Shown: positions 46,643-54,836, counted from the stretch's first letter. The stretch is 64,000 nt of DNA from an uncultured Phycisphaerales bacterium (GCA_937871915.1 CALMPG010000075.1:37614-101613); one strand, 5' to 3'. A program made the numbers and translations. The notes: generated by a model not told the origin, from the letters alone.

Positions 46643-47837
46643 GCGCATCCCCGGGATGTCAGCTGCCACTGCGGAGTGGCGAGAGGCCCTCGGTCCCGAT
46701 TGGGAGTGGGGCAGGTCAATCCTGCGTCCTACCCAACAACAGGCCGAAACGATCCTGCTGCCTGGCGGCCTGCACCGCGTGGTCGCGCACGCACATGACC
46801 GCATGGTCGCCGTGCCGGTGGACGGTGGCCGGGCGCAGCCCATAGCGCCGGCGGATCTCGCGGTACTAGAACTGAACCCCTCGCGCCTTGCTGAAGTTGT
46901 GTGCGACGCCTTGGGGTTCGAGCGATCTTCAGGCCGACTGCGGACGGACGGACTCTTCGCAAACATCGGACGCCACCCGACGACGCGCGCAACCGTTTGC
47001 CCGGCGCATCTGTGCATGCATTGTGAATGCGGCAGTCTGCATGCGGCCATTCGGAGGCTGCTCGTGGAAGGCGACGGCCCGATGATCGTCCTGACCCCCA
47101 CCCAGATCGATGATCCAGACATCCGTCAGATCGTGCGAATGCGCCACTCGTGTCACCTGGCCCTCGCCGACTCCATCAATGTGGACGCCAGTCGGGTCCC
47201 AGCAATCACGGATGCCGCCCGCTCCGCGATTGCCGCATTCTCCAGAGTAGTTGAAGGCTGGGAAAGTGCGCCGACCGCCCTTGCCCGGTTCCGCTTCGCT
47301 CGCAGCGGCCGCGTGTGGGTCCTGTCATTCAACCGAACGCCGTGCTACATGCCGCACAAGGATGCTGGAGGCCTCGCCTACATCCAACACCTGCTCGCTC
47401 GACCGAACCAAGAGATCCCGGTCGAGAGGCTGGAGGAGATGGTCACCGGCGACCTCGCCCTTGACGCCGTCTCCACGGGCGATGCCGTGGTGGATCGCGA
47501 GGGACTCGCCAAGATCTGGACGGAGATGAGGCGGTTGCGGGCCGAGATGGACGTTGCGGAGCGCAATGGAGACAAGGCCGCGCACTCGAGATTGGAGGGT
47601 GAATTGGACCGGTTGGCCGAGCAGGTGCGGACGATGCATGGTCTCAATGACAGGGTGCGGCGCGTTGGAGATCAGACCGAGCAACTCCGCTCGAAGGTCA
47701 CCAACTCCATTCGACGGGCCATCAAGGCTCTCGATGAGCTACCCGCCCTCGCTGCACACCTGAGCGCGGTGAAGCCGGGGCGCACATTGAGCTACCGACC
47801 GGACTCGCAAATCCTTTGGGACTTTGATGCCCCGTGA
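46614..47837 (+). CDS. Cargo gene 2, with winged-helix-like regulatory tail module
   Basis: 407 residues from the ATG at 46614, inside the end of gene 1, with GAGGTG upstream. The first about 210 residues match nothing I know; CPAHLCMHCECG has four cysteines that might bind metal. From about residue 230, PCYMPHKDAGGLAYIQHLLARPNQEIPVERL resembles the short wing-like module seen at the end of some actinobacterial and planctomycete ATPase or cyclase regulators, and the final 100 residues (LRAEMDVAERNGDKAAHSRL..., RVRRVGDQTEQLRSKVTN) match the helical tail that follows it there. Here the module is detached from any ATPase. With gene 1 it may form a two-component conflict or regulatory unit. Confidence 0.65.
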   Translation: MPNLFWHALERIPGMSAATAEWREALGPDWEWGRSILRPTQQQAETILLPGGLHRVVAHAHDRMVAVPVDGGRAQPIAPADLAVLELNPSRLAEVVCDALGFERSSGRLRTDGLFANIGRHPTTRATVCPAHLCMHCECGSLHAAIRRLLVEGDGPMIVLTPTQIDDPDIRQIVRMRHSCHLALADSINVDASRVPAITDAARSAIAAFSRVVEGWESAPTALARFRFARSGRVWVLSFNRTPCYMPHKDAGGLAYIQHLLARPNQEIPVERLEEMVTGDLALDAVSTGDAVVDREGLAKIWTEMRRLRAEMDVAERNGDKAAHSRLEGELDRLAEQVRTMHGLNDRVRRVGDQTEQLRSKVTNSIRRAIKALDELPALAAHLSAVKPGRTLSYRPDSQILWDFDAP

Positions 47838-47870
47838 CGCGCCGCGTCACAGGGTGACGCGCGGCGTCAC
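47834..47870. repeat. Tandem 17-bp palindromes
   Basis: GTGACGCGCCGCGTCAC (47834-47850) and GTGACGCGCGGCGTCAC (47854-47870) are each palindromic (7-bp arms, 3-base centre), 3 bp apart. The first contains the stop codon of the gene ending at 47837; the second contains the stop of a possible minus-strand ORF. No T-run follows, so they may be protein sites or a bidirectional stop structure. Confidence 0.6.
47850..47860. repeat. 11-bp direct repeat, right copy (possible att core)
   Basis: Exact copy of 42479-42489, lying between and into the two palindromes. See the left copy. Confidence 0.35.
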
Positions 47871-47998
47871 GCCGAGGTGGCCGGAGCGGCTGCCCGGCCA
47901 ATCTCCATGACATTCCCATCGCTCTCGATGAGCCGATGGCCGGGCCTTGCTTCGAGGGCTCTCTCGGCCACAAGGATTCCGTCATGGGATGCAGCCAT
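47867..47998 (-). CDS. Possible 43-aa ORF
   Basis: Frame MAASHDGILVAERALEARPG... is short but has plausible amino-acid balance and lies in a gap between two plus-strand genes. No ribosome site is obvious. Could equally be chance in a GC-rich gap. Confidence 0.2.
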   Translation of the reverse strand: MAASHDGILVAERALEARPGHRLIESDGNVMEIGRAAAPATSA

Positions 47999-48051
47999 GA
48001 CCATCAAACGTCTGCCCTCGGGCGGATTCCTCGGCCAGCGAGGAGTCTGTC

Positions 48052-48612
48052 ATGGTCGGTTCATCGCTTTTCGATAGGGATGGGTACGCGCAGAAGCTGA
48101 TCGAGTTCAAGGCGGCGCAGTTGTGCAAGCGCCCGGGATTCAGCCGGTCGGACCGGCAGGACATCGAGCAGGAACTGTGGGGATTCCTTCATACTCGGAT
48201 GCCTCGGTTCGACGCCACCCGCGCATCCCAGAACACGTTCGTGGCCCGCGTCATCAACTGCGGGGTCGTCACCATCATCCGGTACCACGATGCCGCCAAG
48301 CGTGCCCCGGGCTGGTCGCTCATGTCGCTGGATGCGCCCGCGAGGCCGTCGAAGGACGGCCAGGACGACGCCGGCGTCGAACTCGCGGCCCCCCGCAACG
48401 GCCCTTACCACCATGACCTGGTCCACGACGTGGCCCGGCTGCGGGCGATGCTCCCGTCCGAGACGCACCGGGCCGTGGTCGATCTGCTCGCCCAGGGCGG
48501 GACCGCCAACTCGATCGCCGGCGACCTCGGCATCTCTCGGCGAGCAGCGGCCCGGTATGTCGCGGAGGTTGCCCAGTGGGGAGAGGCCTCCGGGCTCCGC
48601 GACTACCTGTAG
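48052..48612 (+). CDS. Sigma-70-like factor of the element
   Basis: 186 residues. SRSDRQDIEQELWGFLHTRMPRFDATRASQNTFVARVINCGVVTIIRYHDAAKR looks like sigma region 2, and THRAVVDLLAQGGTANSIAGDLGISRRAAARYVAEV is a region-4 helix-turn-helix. The two parts are linked by an acidic stretch. Comparable small sigma-like proteins occur in planctomycete prophages and mobile elements, where they could drive element promoters. It starts the right-hand replication module; a GCGTAGATATC motif sits between its stop and the next gene. Confidence 0.65.
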   Translation: MVGSSLFDRDGYAQKLIEFKAAQLCKRPGFSRSDRQDIEQELWGFLHTRMPRFDATRASQNTFVARVINCGVVTIIRYHDAAKRAPGWSLMSLDAPARPSKDGQDDAGVELAAPRNGPYHHDLVHDVARLRAMLPSETHRAVVDLLAQGGTANSIAGDLGISRRAAARYVAEVAQWGEASGLRDYL

Positions 48613-48638
48613 AGCCGTGCACGCGGTGATCGACTCGG

Positions 48639-48655
48639 CGTAGATATCTGATAGC
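48639..48655 (+). promoter_or_regulatory. GCGTAG-TATC motif, copy 2
   Basis: GCGTAGATATCTGATAG lies 28 bp before the gene at 48684. Shares GCGTAG[AG]TATC with copies at 42534 and 51655. A promoter element for the element-encoded sigma factor is one possibility. Confidence 0.4.
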
Positions 48656-48683
48656 CCGACACCTTCAACGAAGGAGCACACGC

Positions 48684-49016
48684 ATGCCGCGCGGAATCTA
48701 TCGCTACGCCTTCGATCGCCGGATTGCCTTCAGCACCGTGCTCGACACGCTCAACCTCGCCGTGATCGGGGCCGAGAGCCTCCACGGCGAGGCGCGTGTC
48801 CGGCTTGATGCAAGGTTCGTCAACGAGCCCGCCAAGCGCGCCGTCGTGATCGACACGACCACGGCCGTGGGCAAGGCCGTCAACACCCTGTTCGCAGGCT
48901 TCGCCGCCCGCGAGTTCGGCGACCACGCCTTCTCCGTGCACCGCAATCCGACCCGCAATCCCCTCCACCCCCCGCACTCCTCGCAACCCCCCACCGCCAA
49001 GAAAGGACGGCCATGA
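48684..49016 (+). CDS. Hypothetical protein upstream of prim-pol
   Basis: 110 residues, ribosome site AAGGAG well placed. IYRYAFDRRIAFSTVLDTLNLAVIGAESLHGEARVRLDARF is compact alpha/beta; the tail is proline/histidine-rich and disordered (HPPHSSQPPTAKKGRP). The stop overlaps the prim-pol start by 4 nt. Not recognised; the position suggests a replication or regulatory accessory. Confidence 0.7.
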   Translation: MPRGIYRYAFDRRIAFSTVLDTLNLAVIGAESLHGEARVRLDARFVNEPAKRAVVIDTTTAVGKAVNTLFAGFAAREFGDHAFSVHRNPTRNPLHPPHSSQPPTAKKGRP

Positions 49017-51370
49017 CCATGACCTGCACCACGTTGAAAGACGCCGCGCTCGAACTCGGCCGGCTCGGCTATGCCGTGTTCCCGTGCCGCCCCGGCGAGA
49101 AGATCCCCATCACCAAGAGGGGCTTCAAGGACGCCACGTCCGACCTGGCCCAGATCGAGTCCTGGTGGACGAAGTACCCCGACGCCAACATCGCCGTGGC
49201 CACCCGCGGAATGGTCGTCGTCGATGTGGACGACCGGACGAGCGAGTGGTACACCCGCCACCGGCTCGAACTCGAGGCCGCGTGCGGGGCCATGTCGGTC
49301 ACGCCGCGCGGCGGCACGCACTTCTTCATGCGCGAGCCCGAGGACTCCCCGTGCCGGTGCAGCGCCGGGAAGCTGGCCCCGGGAATCGACGTTCGCGCCG
49401 ACGGCGGGTATGTGGTCGTGCCGTGCTCGGTCGCGGGCGACAAGGCGTACTCGTGGGTCGGCGAGATGTCGTTGCGGGTGGAGCCGCAGAACCTGCCCGA
49501 CGCCCCCGCATGGCTCATGGAGCAGGTCGCGGCTGCCGCCAAGCCGTCCCCGAGGCCCCCAAGCTCCCCCACCACTTCGCCCGACAGTCCCAGCGCCGAC
49601 GACAAGATGATCCCCGAGGGCCGCCGGGACAGCACCCTGGCGAGCATCGCGGGCACCATGCGGCGTCGGGGGCTTTCCACCGAGGAGATCGCCGCCGGGC
49701 TTCGGGCCGTCAACGCCCGCCGCTGCCAGCCCCCCCTTGGGGAGTCGGAGGTGGCCGCCATCGCCGCCAGCATCGGGCGGTACGACGCCAAGCCGATGGT
49801 CGGGGCGCAGTTGATCCTGCTCGACACCGACGAGCACCGGGTCGTGGACGACGCGGTGAAGGCGCTGGCCAGCGACCCGGACGTGTACTGCCGCGGGAAC
49901 ATCCTCGTCCGGGTGGTCGAGGTTGCCGCCGACCCGGGCACCCCCCCCACCCAGAGCATCGTCCGCCTGGAGCCCCCCACTCTGCGGGAGCGTCTCACCC
50001 TGCACGGGGAGATTATGAAGTACAACAAGGACGGCGACCAGGTGCCGGCCCATCCCACGGGGTGGCTGGTGTCGGCGCTGGAGGCCCGGGGGTTCTGGCC
50101 CGGGATTCGCCCGCTCGCGGGCGTGGCCGACGCCCCCCTTCTGCGCCGGGACGGGTCGATCTGCGCCGTGAGCGGCTACGACGCGGCCACGGGCGTCGTG
50201 GTGACGATCCCCGAGGGGTTCCCGGCCGCGCCGACCGACCCCACGCTCGAGGACGCCCGCGCGGCGGTTGAGGAACTCGTCCAGGTCGTGTGCGACTTCC
50301 GGTTTGAGAGCCCCGAGCACCGCTCCGCCTGGCTCGCGGCCATCATCACCACCATCGCCCGGTTCGCCTTCGACGGCCCGAGCCCGATGTTCCTGGTGGA
50401 CGCCAACGTACGAGGGGCGGGCAAGGGCCTGCTCTGCCAGGTCATCTCGCTCATCTCGCTGGGCCGGATCACCCCCGTGTCCAGCGCCCCCAGCGACACT
50501 GACGAGACCCGCAAGCAGATCACCACCGCCGCCATGGGGGCCGATCGGATCGTGCTCCTGGACAACGTCGAGGGGAAACTCGGCAACGACGCCCTCGACC
50601 GCGCCCTGACCTGCACCCGGTGGCGCGACCGCATCCTCGGTAAGAGCGAGCAGGTGGACCTGCCCCTGATCCCGACGTGGCTGGCGACCGGCAACAACGT
50701 CACTGTCGGGGCCGACACCGCCCGGAGGATTATCCACGTCCGTCTGGACGTGCTCGAGGAGAAGCCCGAGGAGCGACGGGACTTCCAGCACCCCAACCTG
50801 CTCGCGTGGGTCATCAAAGAACGCCCCCGGCTGTACGTGGCGGCGCTGACGATCGTGGCGGCGTACATGCGGGCCGGGAAGCCGGTGCAGGCCATCGACC
50901 CCTTCGGCAGCTTCGAGGGGTGGAGCGACCTGGTGCGGGGGTCGCTGGTGTGGGCGGGGCTCCCGGATCCCTGCCTGGGGCGCAAGCGGCTGGTGGAGTC
51001 GGCGGATTCGGCCAGGGAATCCCTCTCGGCGATCCTCGACGCCTTCCGGCAGATGGACCCCGCCAACGACGGCATCGTCATCGCGCCGCTGCTGCTCGAC
51101 CTCTACGGAGCGGACAAGGGGCTCAACGCGCTGACCGACGCCGCCGTCGCCATGCGCACGGCCTTGGAGTCGCTTCCCGGGGTTGGTGGCGGGTCGAAGG
51201 CCCCCACCGGCCGCGCCGTCGGAAATGCGCTGCGAAAGTTCCGCCGGCGCGTGGTGGACGGGGTGTACCTCGACACCGACCCCGAGCGGTCCACGGCCTC
51301 GGGGAAGGTGTGGCGGCTCTTCGACGCCGACACCGGCCAGCCCGCCGCCCCGAAGGCGCCCCCGGTGTAA
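49013..51370 (+). CDS. Bifunctional primase-polymerase with helicase-like domain
   Basis: 785 residues. N-terminal AEP prim-pol domain: VVVDVDD with Asp71 and Asp73, GTHFFM with His103, and GIDVRADGGYVVVP with Asp126. A proline/serine-rich linker and a PriCT-like helical part (STLASIAGTMRRRGLSTEEIAAGLRAVN) follow. From about residue 430 there is an SF3/DnaB-like ATPase region: NVRGAGKGLL (Walker A, Lys471), VLLDNVEG (Walker B), and WLATGNNVTV (sensor 1). This arrangement is that of plasmid and phage replication primases, which prime and unwind at an origin. The start is coupled to the previous gene. The last ORF of the operon before a non-coding gap. Confidence 0.92.
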   Translation: MTMTCTTLKDAALELGRLGYAVFPCRPGEKIPITKRGFKDATSDLAQIESWWTKYPDANIAVATRGMVVVDVDDRTSEWYTRHRLELEAACGAMSVTPRGGTHFFMREPEDSPCRCSAGKLAPGIDVRADGGYVVVPCSVAGDKAYSWVGEMSLRVEPQNLPDAPAWLMEQVAAAAKPSPRPPSSPTTSPDSPSADDKMIPEGRRDSTLASIAGTMRRRGLSTEEIAAGLRAVNARRCQPPLGESEVAAIAASIGRYDAKPMVGAQLILLDTDEHRVVDDAVKALASDPDVYCRGNILVRVVEVAADPGTPPTQSIVRLEPPTLRERLTLHGEIMKYNKDGDQVPAHPTGWLVSALEARGFWPGIRPLAGVADAPLLRRDGSICAVSGYDAATGVVVTIPEGFPAAPTDPTLEDARAAVEELVQVVCDFRFESPEHRSAWLAAIITTIARFAFDGPSPMFLVDANVRGAGKGLLCQVISLISLGRITPVSSAPSDTDETRKQITTAAMGADRIVLLDNVEGKLGNDALDRALTCTRWRDRILGKSEQVDLPLIPTWLATGNNVTVGADTARRIIHVRLDVLEEKPEERRDFQHPNLLAWVIKERPRLYVAALTIVAAYMRAGKPVQAIDPFGSFEGWSDLVRGSLVWAGLPDPCLGRKRLVESADSARESLSAILDAFRQMDPANDGIVIAPLLLDLYGADKGLNALTDAAVAMRTALESLPGVGGGSKAPTGRAVGNALRKFRRRVVDGVYLDTDPERSTASGKVWRLFDADTGQPAAPKAPPV

Positions 51371-51752
51371 AGCCGGGGGCGGGGGGAGGGGGGGTGTGGA
51401 AGTTCGAAAGTTGTTGATGTTTTTGCCTCGCGGCCAAAATCAAATCGTGCCTCCCCCCCCCACCACCACCGTCAGTTCGGAGCCGCCGCCCATTCCCCAG
51501 CACGCCGGGAACATCCACATCATCCATTCGCGGGGCCGTCGCGGGCTGATCGATTTTCCACGGGCCGGAAAAACATCCACGACTTCCCATCTTCCACAAA
51601 ACGTGCCGGGTCCTCGGGCTCTCATCCATAGTGCGCGCAACCAGAACGCCCTCTCGCGTAGATATCCAGTACGGGGGCAGCCGCTCTCGTCGCGCCCGTC
51701 GCGCGGAGCTGCATCCTCCGCGCGGCGCGGCCGCGCTCACGGAGCCAGCCTC
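51371..51752. other. Intergenic region after prim-pol, possible replication origin
   Basis: 382 bp without a convincing gene. It has homopolymer G and C runs, then a comparatively AT-rich part (51550-51605) with DnaA-box-like or iteron-like words: ACATCCACA 51511-51519, TTTTCCACG 51554-51562, ACATCCAC 51573-51580, TCTTCCACA 51590-51598. Copy 3 of the GCGTAG-TATC motif lies at 51655-51671. Confidence 0.4.
51655..51671 (+). promoter_or_regulatory. GCGTAG-TATC motif, copy 3
   Basis: CGCGTAGATATCCAGTA, 16 of 17 identical to 42534-42550, about 80 bp before the ParB-methyltransferase start. Confidence 0.4.
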
Positions 51753-53081
51753 GTGCACATCGAACTCCGCCCGATTGATTCAATTACACCCTACGACAAG
51801 AACCCGCGCCTCAACGACAGCGCGGTGGAGGCCGTGGCCCGCTCGCTCAAGGAGTTCGGCTGGCGTCAGCCCGTTGTGCTCGACAAGGACGGCGTCATCG
51901 TCGTCGGCCACACCCGCTGGAAGGCGGCCAAGAGCCTTGGCATGACCGAGGTCCCCGTGCACGTGGCCAGCGAACTGACTCCCGAGCAGGCCCGGGCGTA
52001 CCGCCTTGCCGACAACCAGACGGCCACCATCGCCGAGTGGGACATGGAACTGCTGCCCCTCGAGATCGCCGAACTCAAGGACCTCGGGCTCGATCTCTCG
52101 CTCCTGGGCTGGTCGCCAGAAGAACTCACCGAGATCATGGCCTCGCAGGGCAACCCGGGATTGACCGATCCCGACTCGATCCCCTCGCCTCCAGCCGAGG
52201 CCACGAGCAAGCCCGGCGATCTGTGGATACTCGGCGATCATCGCCTCCTGTGCGGCGACAGCGCCAAGCCCGAGGACCTCGACCGTCTGCTCGCCGGCGC
52301 GCAGATCCATCTGGTCAACACCGACCCGCCGTACAACGTCAAGGTCGAGCCCAGGAGCAACAACGCCATCGCCGCCGGGCTGTCGTCCTTCGAGGCCTCG
52401 CCCGCCGCCGGCCGCGTGGGGGCCAGCCTGCCCTCCCAGGGCGACGGGGCCAAGCCCCACCAGGGAACCACGGGCGGGGCCACGCACGCGAGGCTTCGGG
52501 CCAAGGACCGCCCTCTGGCCAACGACTTCATGACCGACGAGGCGTTCGACGTGTGCCTGGCCGCGTGGTTCGGCAACATCGCCCGGGTGCTCATCCCCGG
52601 CGGGGGCTTCTACATCTGGGGGGGCTACGCCAACTGCGGCAACTACCCGCCGGTCCTGAAGTCCTGCGGCCTGTACTTCGCGCAGGCGATCATCTGGGAC
52701 AAGCAGCACCCGGTCCTCACCCGCAAGGACTTCATGGGCGCGCATGAATGGGCATTTTATGGTTGGAGGGAGGGCGCCGCGCACCGCTTCTTCGGCCCCA
52801 ACAACATCCCCGACCTGTGGTCGGTCAAGAAGATGCACTCGTCCAAGACGGTCCACTTGACCGAGAAGCCCGTGGAACTCGCGGCGCGGGCCATCGTGTA
52901 CTCCTCCAAGGCGGGCGAGAACGTGCTGGACCTCTTCGGAGGCAGCGGGAGCACGCTCATCGCCTGCGAGCAGCAGGGCAGGCACGCATACCTGATGGAA
53001 CTCGACCCGCTGTACGTTGATGTGATCGTTCAGCGGTATGAGATGTTTTCTGGCAAGAAAGCCGAGCGACGGTCAACGTGA
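51753..53081 (+). CDS. ParB-domain/DNA methyltransferase fusion
   Basis: 442 residues from the GTG at 51753, which has GGAG eight bases upstream; the upstream in-frame sequence is low-complexity. N-terminal ParB-like domain: ITPYDKNPRLND, then VIVVGHTRWKAAKSLGM. Then a beta-class N4-cytosine/N6-adenine methyltransferase: motif IV NTDPPYN (DPPY 191-194) precedes motif I FGGSGST (about 394-400); HLTEKPVELAARAI lies between. Orphan methyltransferases of this kind are common in phages and plasmids, where they modify the element's own DNA or protect it from host restriction; no cognate endonuclease is visible. Confidence 0.93.
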   Translation: MHIELRPIDSITPYDKNPRLNDSAVEAVARSLKEFGWRQPVVLDKDGVIVVGHTRWKAAKSLGMTEVPVHVASELTPEQARAYRLADNQTATIAEWDMELLPLEIAELKDLGLDLSLLGWSPEELTEIMASQGNPGLTDPDSIPSPPAEATSKPGDLWILGDHRLLCGDSAKPEDLDRLLAGAQIHLVNTDPPYNVKVEPRSNNAIAAGLSSFEASPAAGRVGASLPSQGDGAKPHQGTTGGATHARLRAKDRPLANDFMTDEAFDVCLAAWFGNIARVLIPGGGFYIWGGYANCGNYPPVLKSCGLYFAQAIIWDKQHPVLTRKDFMGAHEWAFYGWREGAAHRFFGPNNIPDLWSVKKMHSSKTVHLTEKPVELAARAIVYSSKAGENVLDLFGGSGSTLIACEQQGRHAYLMELDPLYVDVIVQRYEMFSGKKAERRST

Positions 53082-53120
53082 CCGCCGCCGGGGCAGCACA
53101 CACGGTTCGAAAGGACTCGA

Positions 53121-53447
53121 ATGAGCGCAACAGCATCCGACACGCAGCAGCCCTCCCGCCCCCTTGACGAGTCGATCCAGCAGAGCCTGGCGGGGCTCGG
53201 CGGGCTCCGGAATGACCACGCCGACTACCTGGCCAGACGCGCCGCGGCGATCGCGCGCCTGCACGCGGGGCGAGAGGACATTCTCGCGGAGATCCGCGAT
53301 CTGGACGAGAACCTGGACATCATCGAGGCCGCCATCGCCGAGGCGCAGAACGATCTGCGGGCCGACATCGCCCAGCGGGCCAAGTTCATCGCCCGCGAGC
53401 GCGGCGTGGCCAATCGCTTCAGCCTGTTCAAGACCAGCCACGGATAA
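53121..53447 (+). CDS. Small coiled-coil protein
   Basis: 108 residues, ribosome site AAAGGA upstream. Residues about 40-90 (YLARRAAAIARLHAGREDILAEIRDLDENLDIIEAAIAEAQNDL) form a long amphipathic helix, probably a coiled coil. Not recognised. Lies between the methyltransferase and the HTH gene on the same strand. Confidence 0.7.
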   Translation: MSATASDTQQPSRPLDESIQQSLAGLGGLRNDHADYLARRAAAIARLHAGREDILAEIRDLDENLDIIEAAIAEAQNDLRADIAQRAKFIARERGVANRFSLFKTSHG

Positions 53448-53486
53448 CGTCCCAACGCCCTTCCGGGCAGCGCAGGACGCGACCGA

Positions 53487-53903
53487 ATGCAAGCACGCAC
53501 GCCCGACAGCCCGATCTCGATCGACCAGCAGAAGGGGGTCATTGCGCTCTTGCGCGAGCCGACCGTGGCCAAGGCGGCCGAGTCGATGGGCATCGACGAG
53601 TCCACCATGTACAGGTGGATGAAGGAGCCGGGGTTCTCCAAGGAGTTCCGCGAGGCCCGGCGCGACTCGTTCCGCCACGCCATCGGCCTGTGCAACAGGT
53701 ACGCGCCCGCGGCGGTGCAGACGCTGATGAAGATCCTCCAGGACCCGGGCGCGGCCCACTCGGCCAAGGTCTCGGCCGCAACCGCGCTGCTCAAGTTCAG
53801 CCGCGAGTCCATCGAACTCGACGATCTGGCGTCGCGGATCGACGCCCTCGAACAGGTCGCCGCTCCGCAGCCCGGCGCGGGCTCCTTTGGAAGGGCGGCG
53901 TGA
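53487..53903 (+). CDS. HTH protein resembling terminase small subunit
   Basis: 138 residues. LREPTVAKAAESMGIDESTMYRWMKEPGFSKEFREARRD is the phage-type helix-turn-helix with a following helix as in the phBC6A51-like terminase small subunits and related regulators. The rest, RYAPAAVQTLMKILQDPGAAHSAKVSAATALLKF, is an armadillo-like helix pair typical of the same group. No large terminase subunit is found nearby, so a packaging function is unlikely to be complete; it could have become a regulator. Its stop overlaps the next ATG. Confidence 0.7.
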   Translation: MQARTPDSPISIDQQKGVIALLREPTVAKAAESMGIDESTMYRWMKEPGFSKEFREARRDSFRHAIGLCNRYAPAAVQTLMKILQDPGAAHSAKVSAATALLKFSRESIELDDLASRIDALEQVAAPQPGAGSFGRAA

Positions 53904-54343
53904 TGCTTCAGGCGTTGTCCAGACGCATCGCTCGCGCAGAGTCCACGGTCGAGGTGGCCCGCCGCGTGCCGCCGACAAAGTGCGCCTGGGCGTGGACCAG
54001 CCGCCTGGCCGAGTTCGATCCCCGCTACCACGACATCGCCGAGGTGGGCGTGCCCATCGCCGAGGCCAAGGGCTGGATACTCCTGAGGCCCGAGCCGCCG
54101 CGTATACACGCCGGGACGCTCTTCGACGTGCTCATCGAGCACTCCCGGATGGCGTTCTTCCTCAAGGACCTCGGCGGCTGGAACCCCACCGAGGCGGAGA
54201 TGAAGTCGGCCGATCTGTTTATGGCGCTCGACGCCATGGCCAAGGCGTACCTGGCCGCGACGGGGGACTACTCGCCCTTCCCGCTGTCGTGGGCCGACTA
54301 CGAGGGGTGGTATCGCCAGCGCGGGCGCAGCGGGCGGCGGTGA
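53903..54343 (+). CDS. Hypothetical protein, coupled to HTH gene
   Basis: 146 residues from the ATG at 53903, overlapping the upstream stop; GGAAGGG precedes it. The start MLQALSRRIARAES is a short basic helix that recalls the N-terminus of the zinc-ribbon paralogues downstream (xRVxRLE). No catalytic motif seen. Tryptophan- and tyrosine-rich end (WADYEGWYRQRG). Function unknown. Confidence 0.7.
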   Translation: MLQALSRRIARAESTVEVARRVPPTKCAWAWTSRLAEFDPRYHDIAEVGVPIAEAKGWILLRPEPPRIHAGTLFDVLIEHSRMAFFLKDLGGWNPTEAEMKSADLFMALDAMAKAYLAATGDYSPFPLSWADYEGWYRQRGRSGRR

Positions 54344-54388
54344 CCGCCCAACGGGGAGGTGGCGAGTGCACGAACTCTGGAGCGACCC

Positions 54389-54625
54389 ATGGCCCTGCTG
54401 CATCGCGTTGGTCGTTTGGAGCGACACACTCCCGTGCACGGCGGCTATCGCCGGTGCGCTGCGTGCGGCAACGGCACGAAGCCCACGGGCCTGCTGGTCA
54501 GGATTCTGGGCGTGGACCAGGGGCCGCGGCCAGGCCCATGCCCCGGGTGCGGGCGGGACGAGCCAACGGTGATCGACATCGAACGGGCCGAGCCGCCGCC
54601 GATCCCGGCAAATGCCCCGCCCTGA
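54389..54625 (+). CDS. Zinc-ribbon protein, paralogue 1 of 3
   Basis: 78 residues from the ATG at 54389, GGAG eight bases upstream. MALLHRVGRLER, then CAAC and GPCPGCGRDE: two CxxC knuckles that should bind one zinc. The same start and end are shared with the proteins at 54837 and 55089. Small zinc-ribbon proteins may bind nucleic acid or protein; role unknown. Confidence 0.75.
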   Translation: MALLHRVGRLERHTPVHGGYRRCAACGNGTKPTGLLVRILGVDQGPRPGPCPGCGRDEPTVIDIERAEPPPIPANAPP

Positions 54626-54836
54626 CCGTCCCTCGCCGCGTCCCGCGCCGCGCACGCAGGCCGGCGCACCCCCCCGAACGCCGATCTATGAGCGCGTCGT
54701 TTACGGTAGAAAGCGTGCCTGCCGATGCGGTTGGGGGGGCGGGGGGAGGCGCGGCAGGGAATAAGGAACCCCGAGGGGGGGAGGGGGCGACAGTCGCGGG
54801 CTCGCAGTTTTTGGAAGAACGCGGGAGGGGTAGAAC

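Noticed and set aside
51371..51752. N-terminal extension of the ParB-methyltransferase (frame open from 51183)
   Set aside because: Overlaps prim-pol out of frame and encodes low-complexity sequence; GTG at 51753 has a ribosome site and begins the ParB domain.
53487..53903. True terminase small subunit
   Set aside because: Only the HTH and helical region resemble it; no large subunit or packaging site nearby, so reported as resembling.
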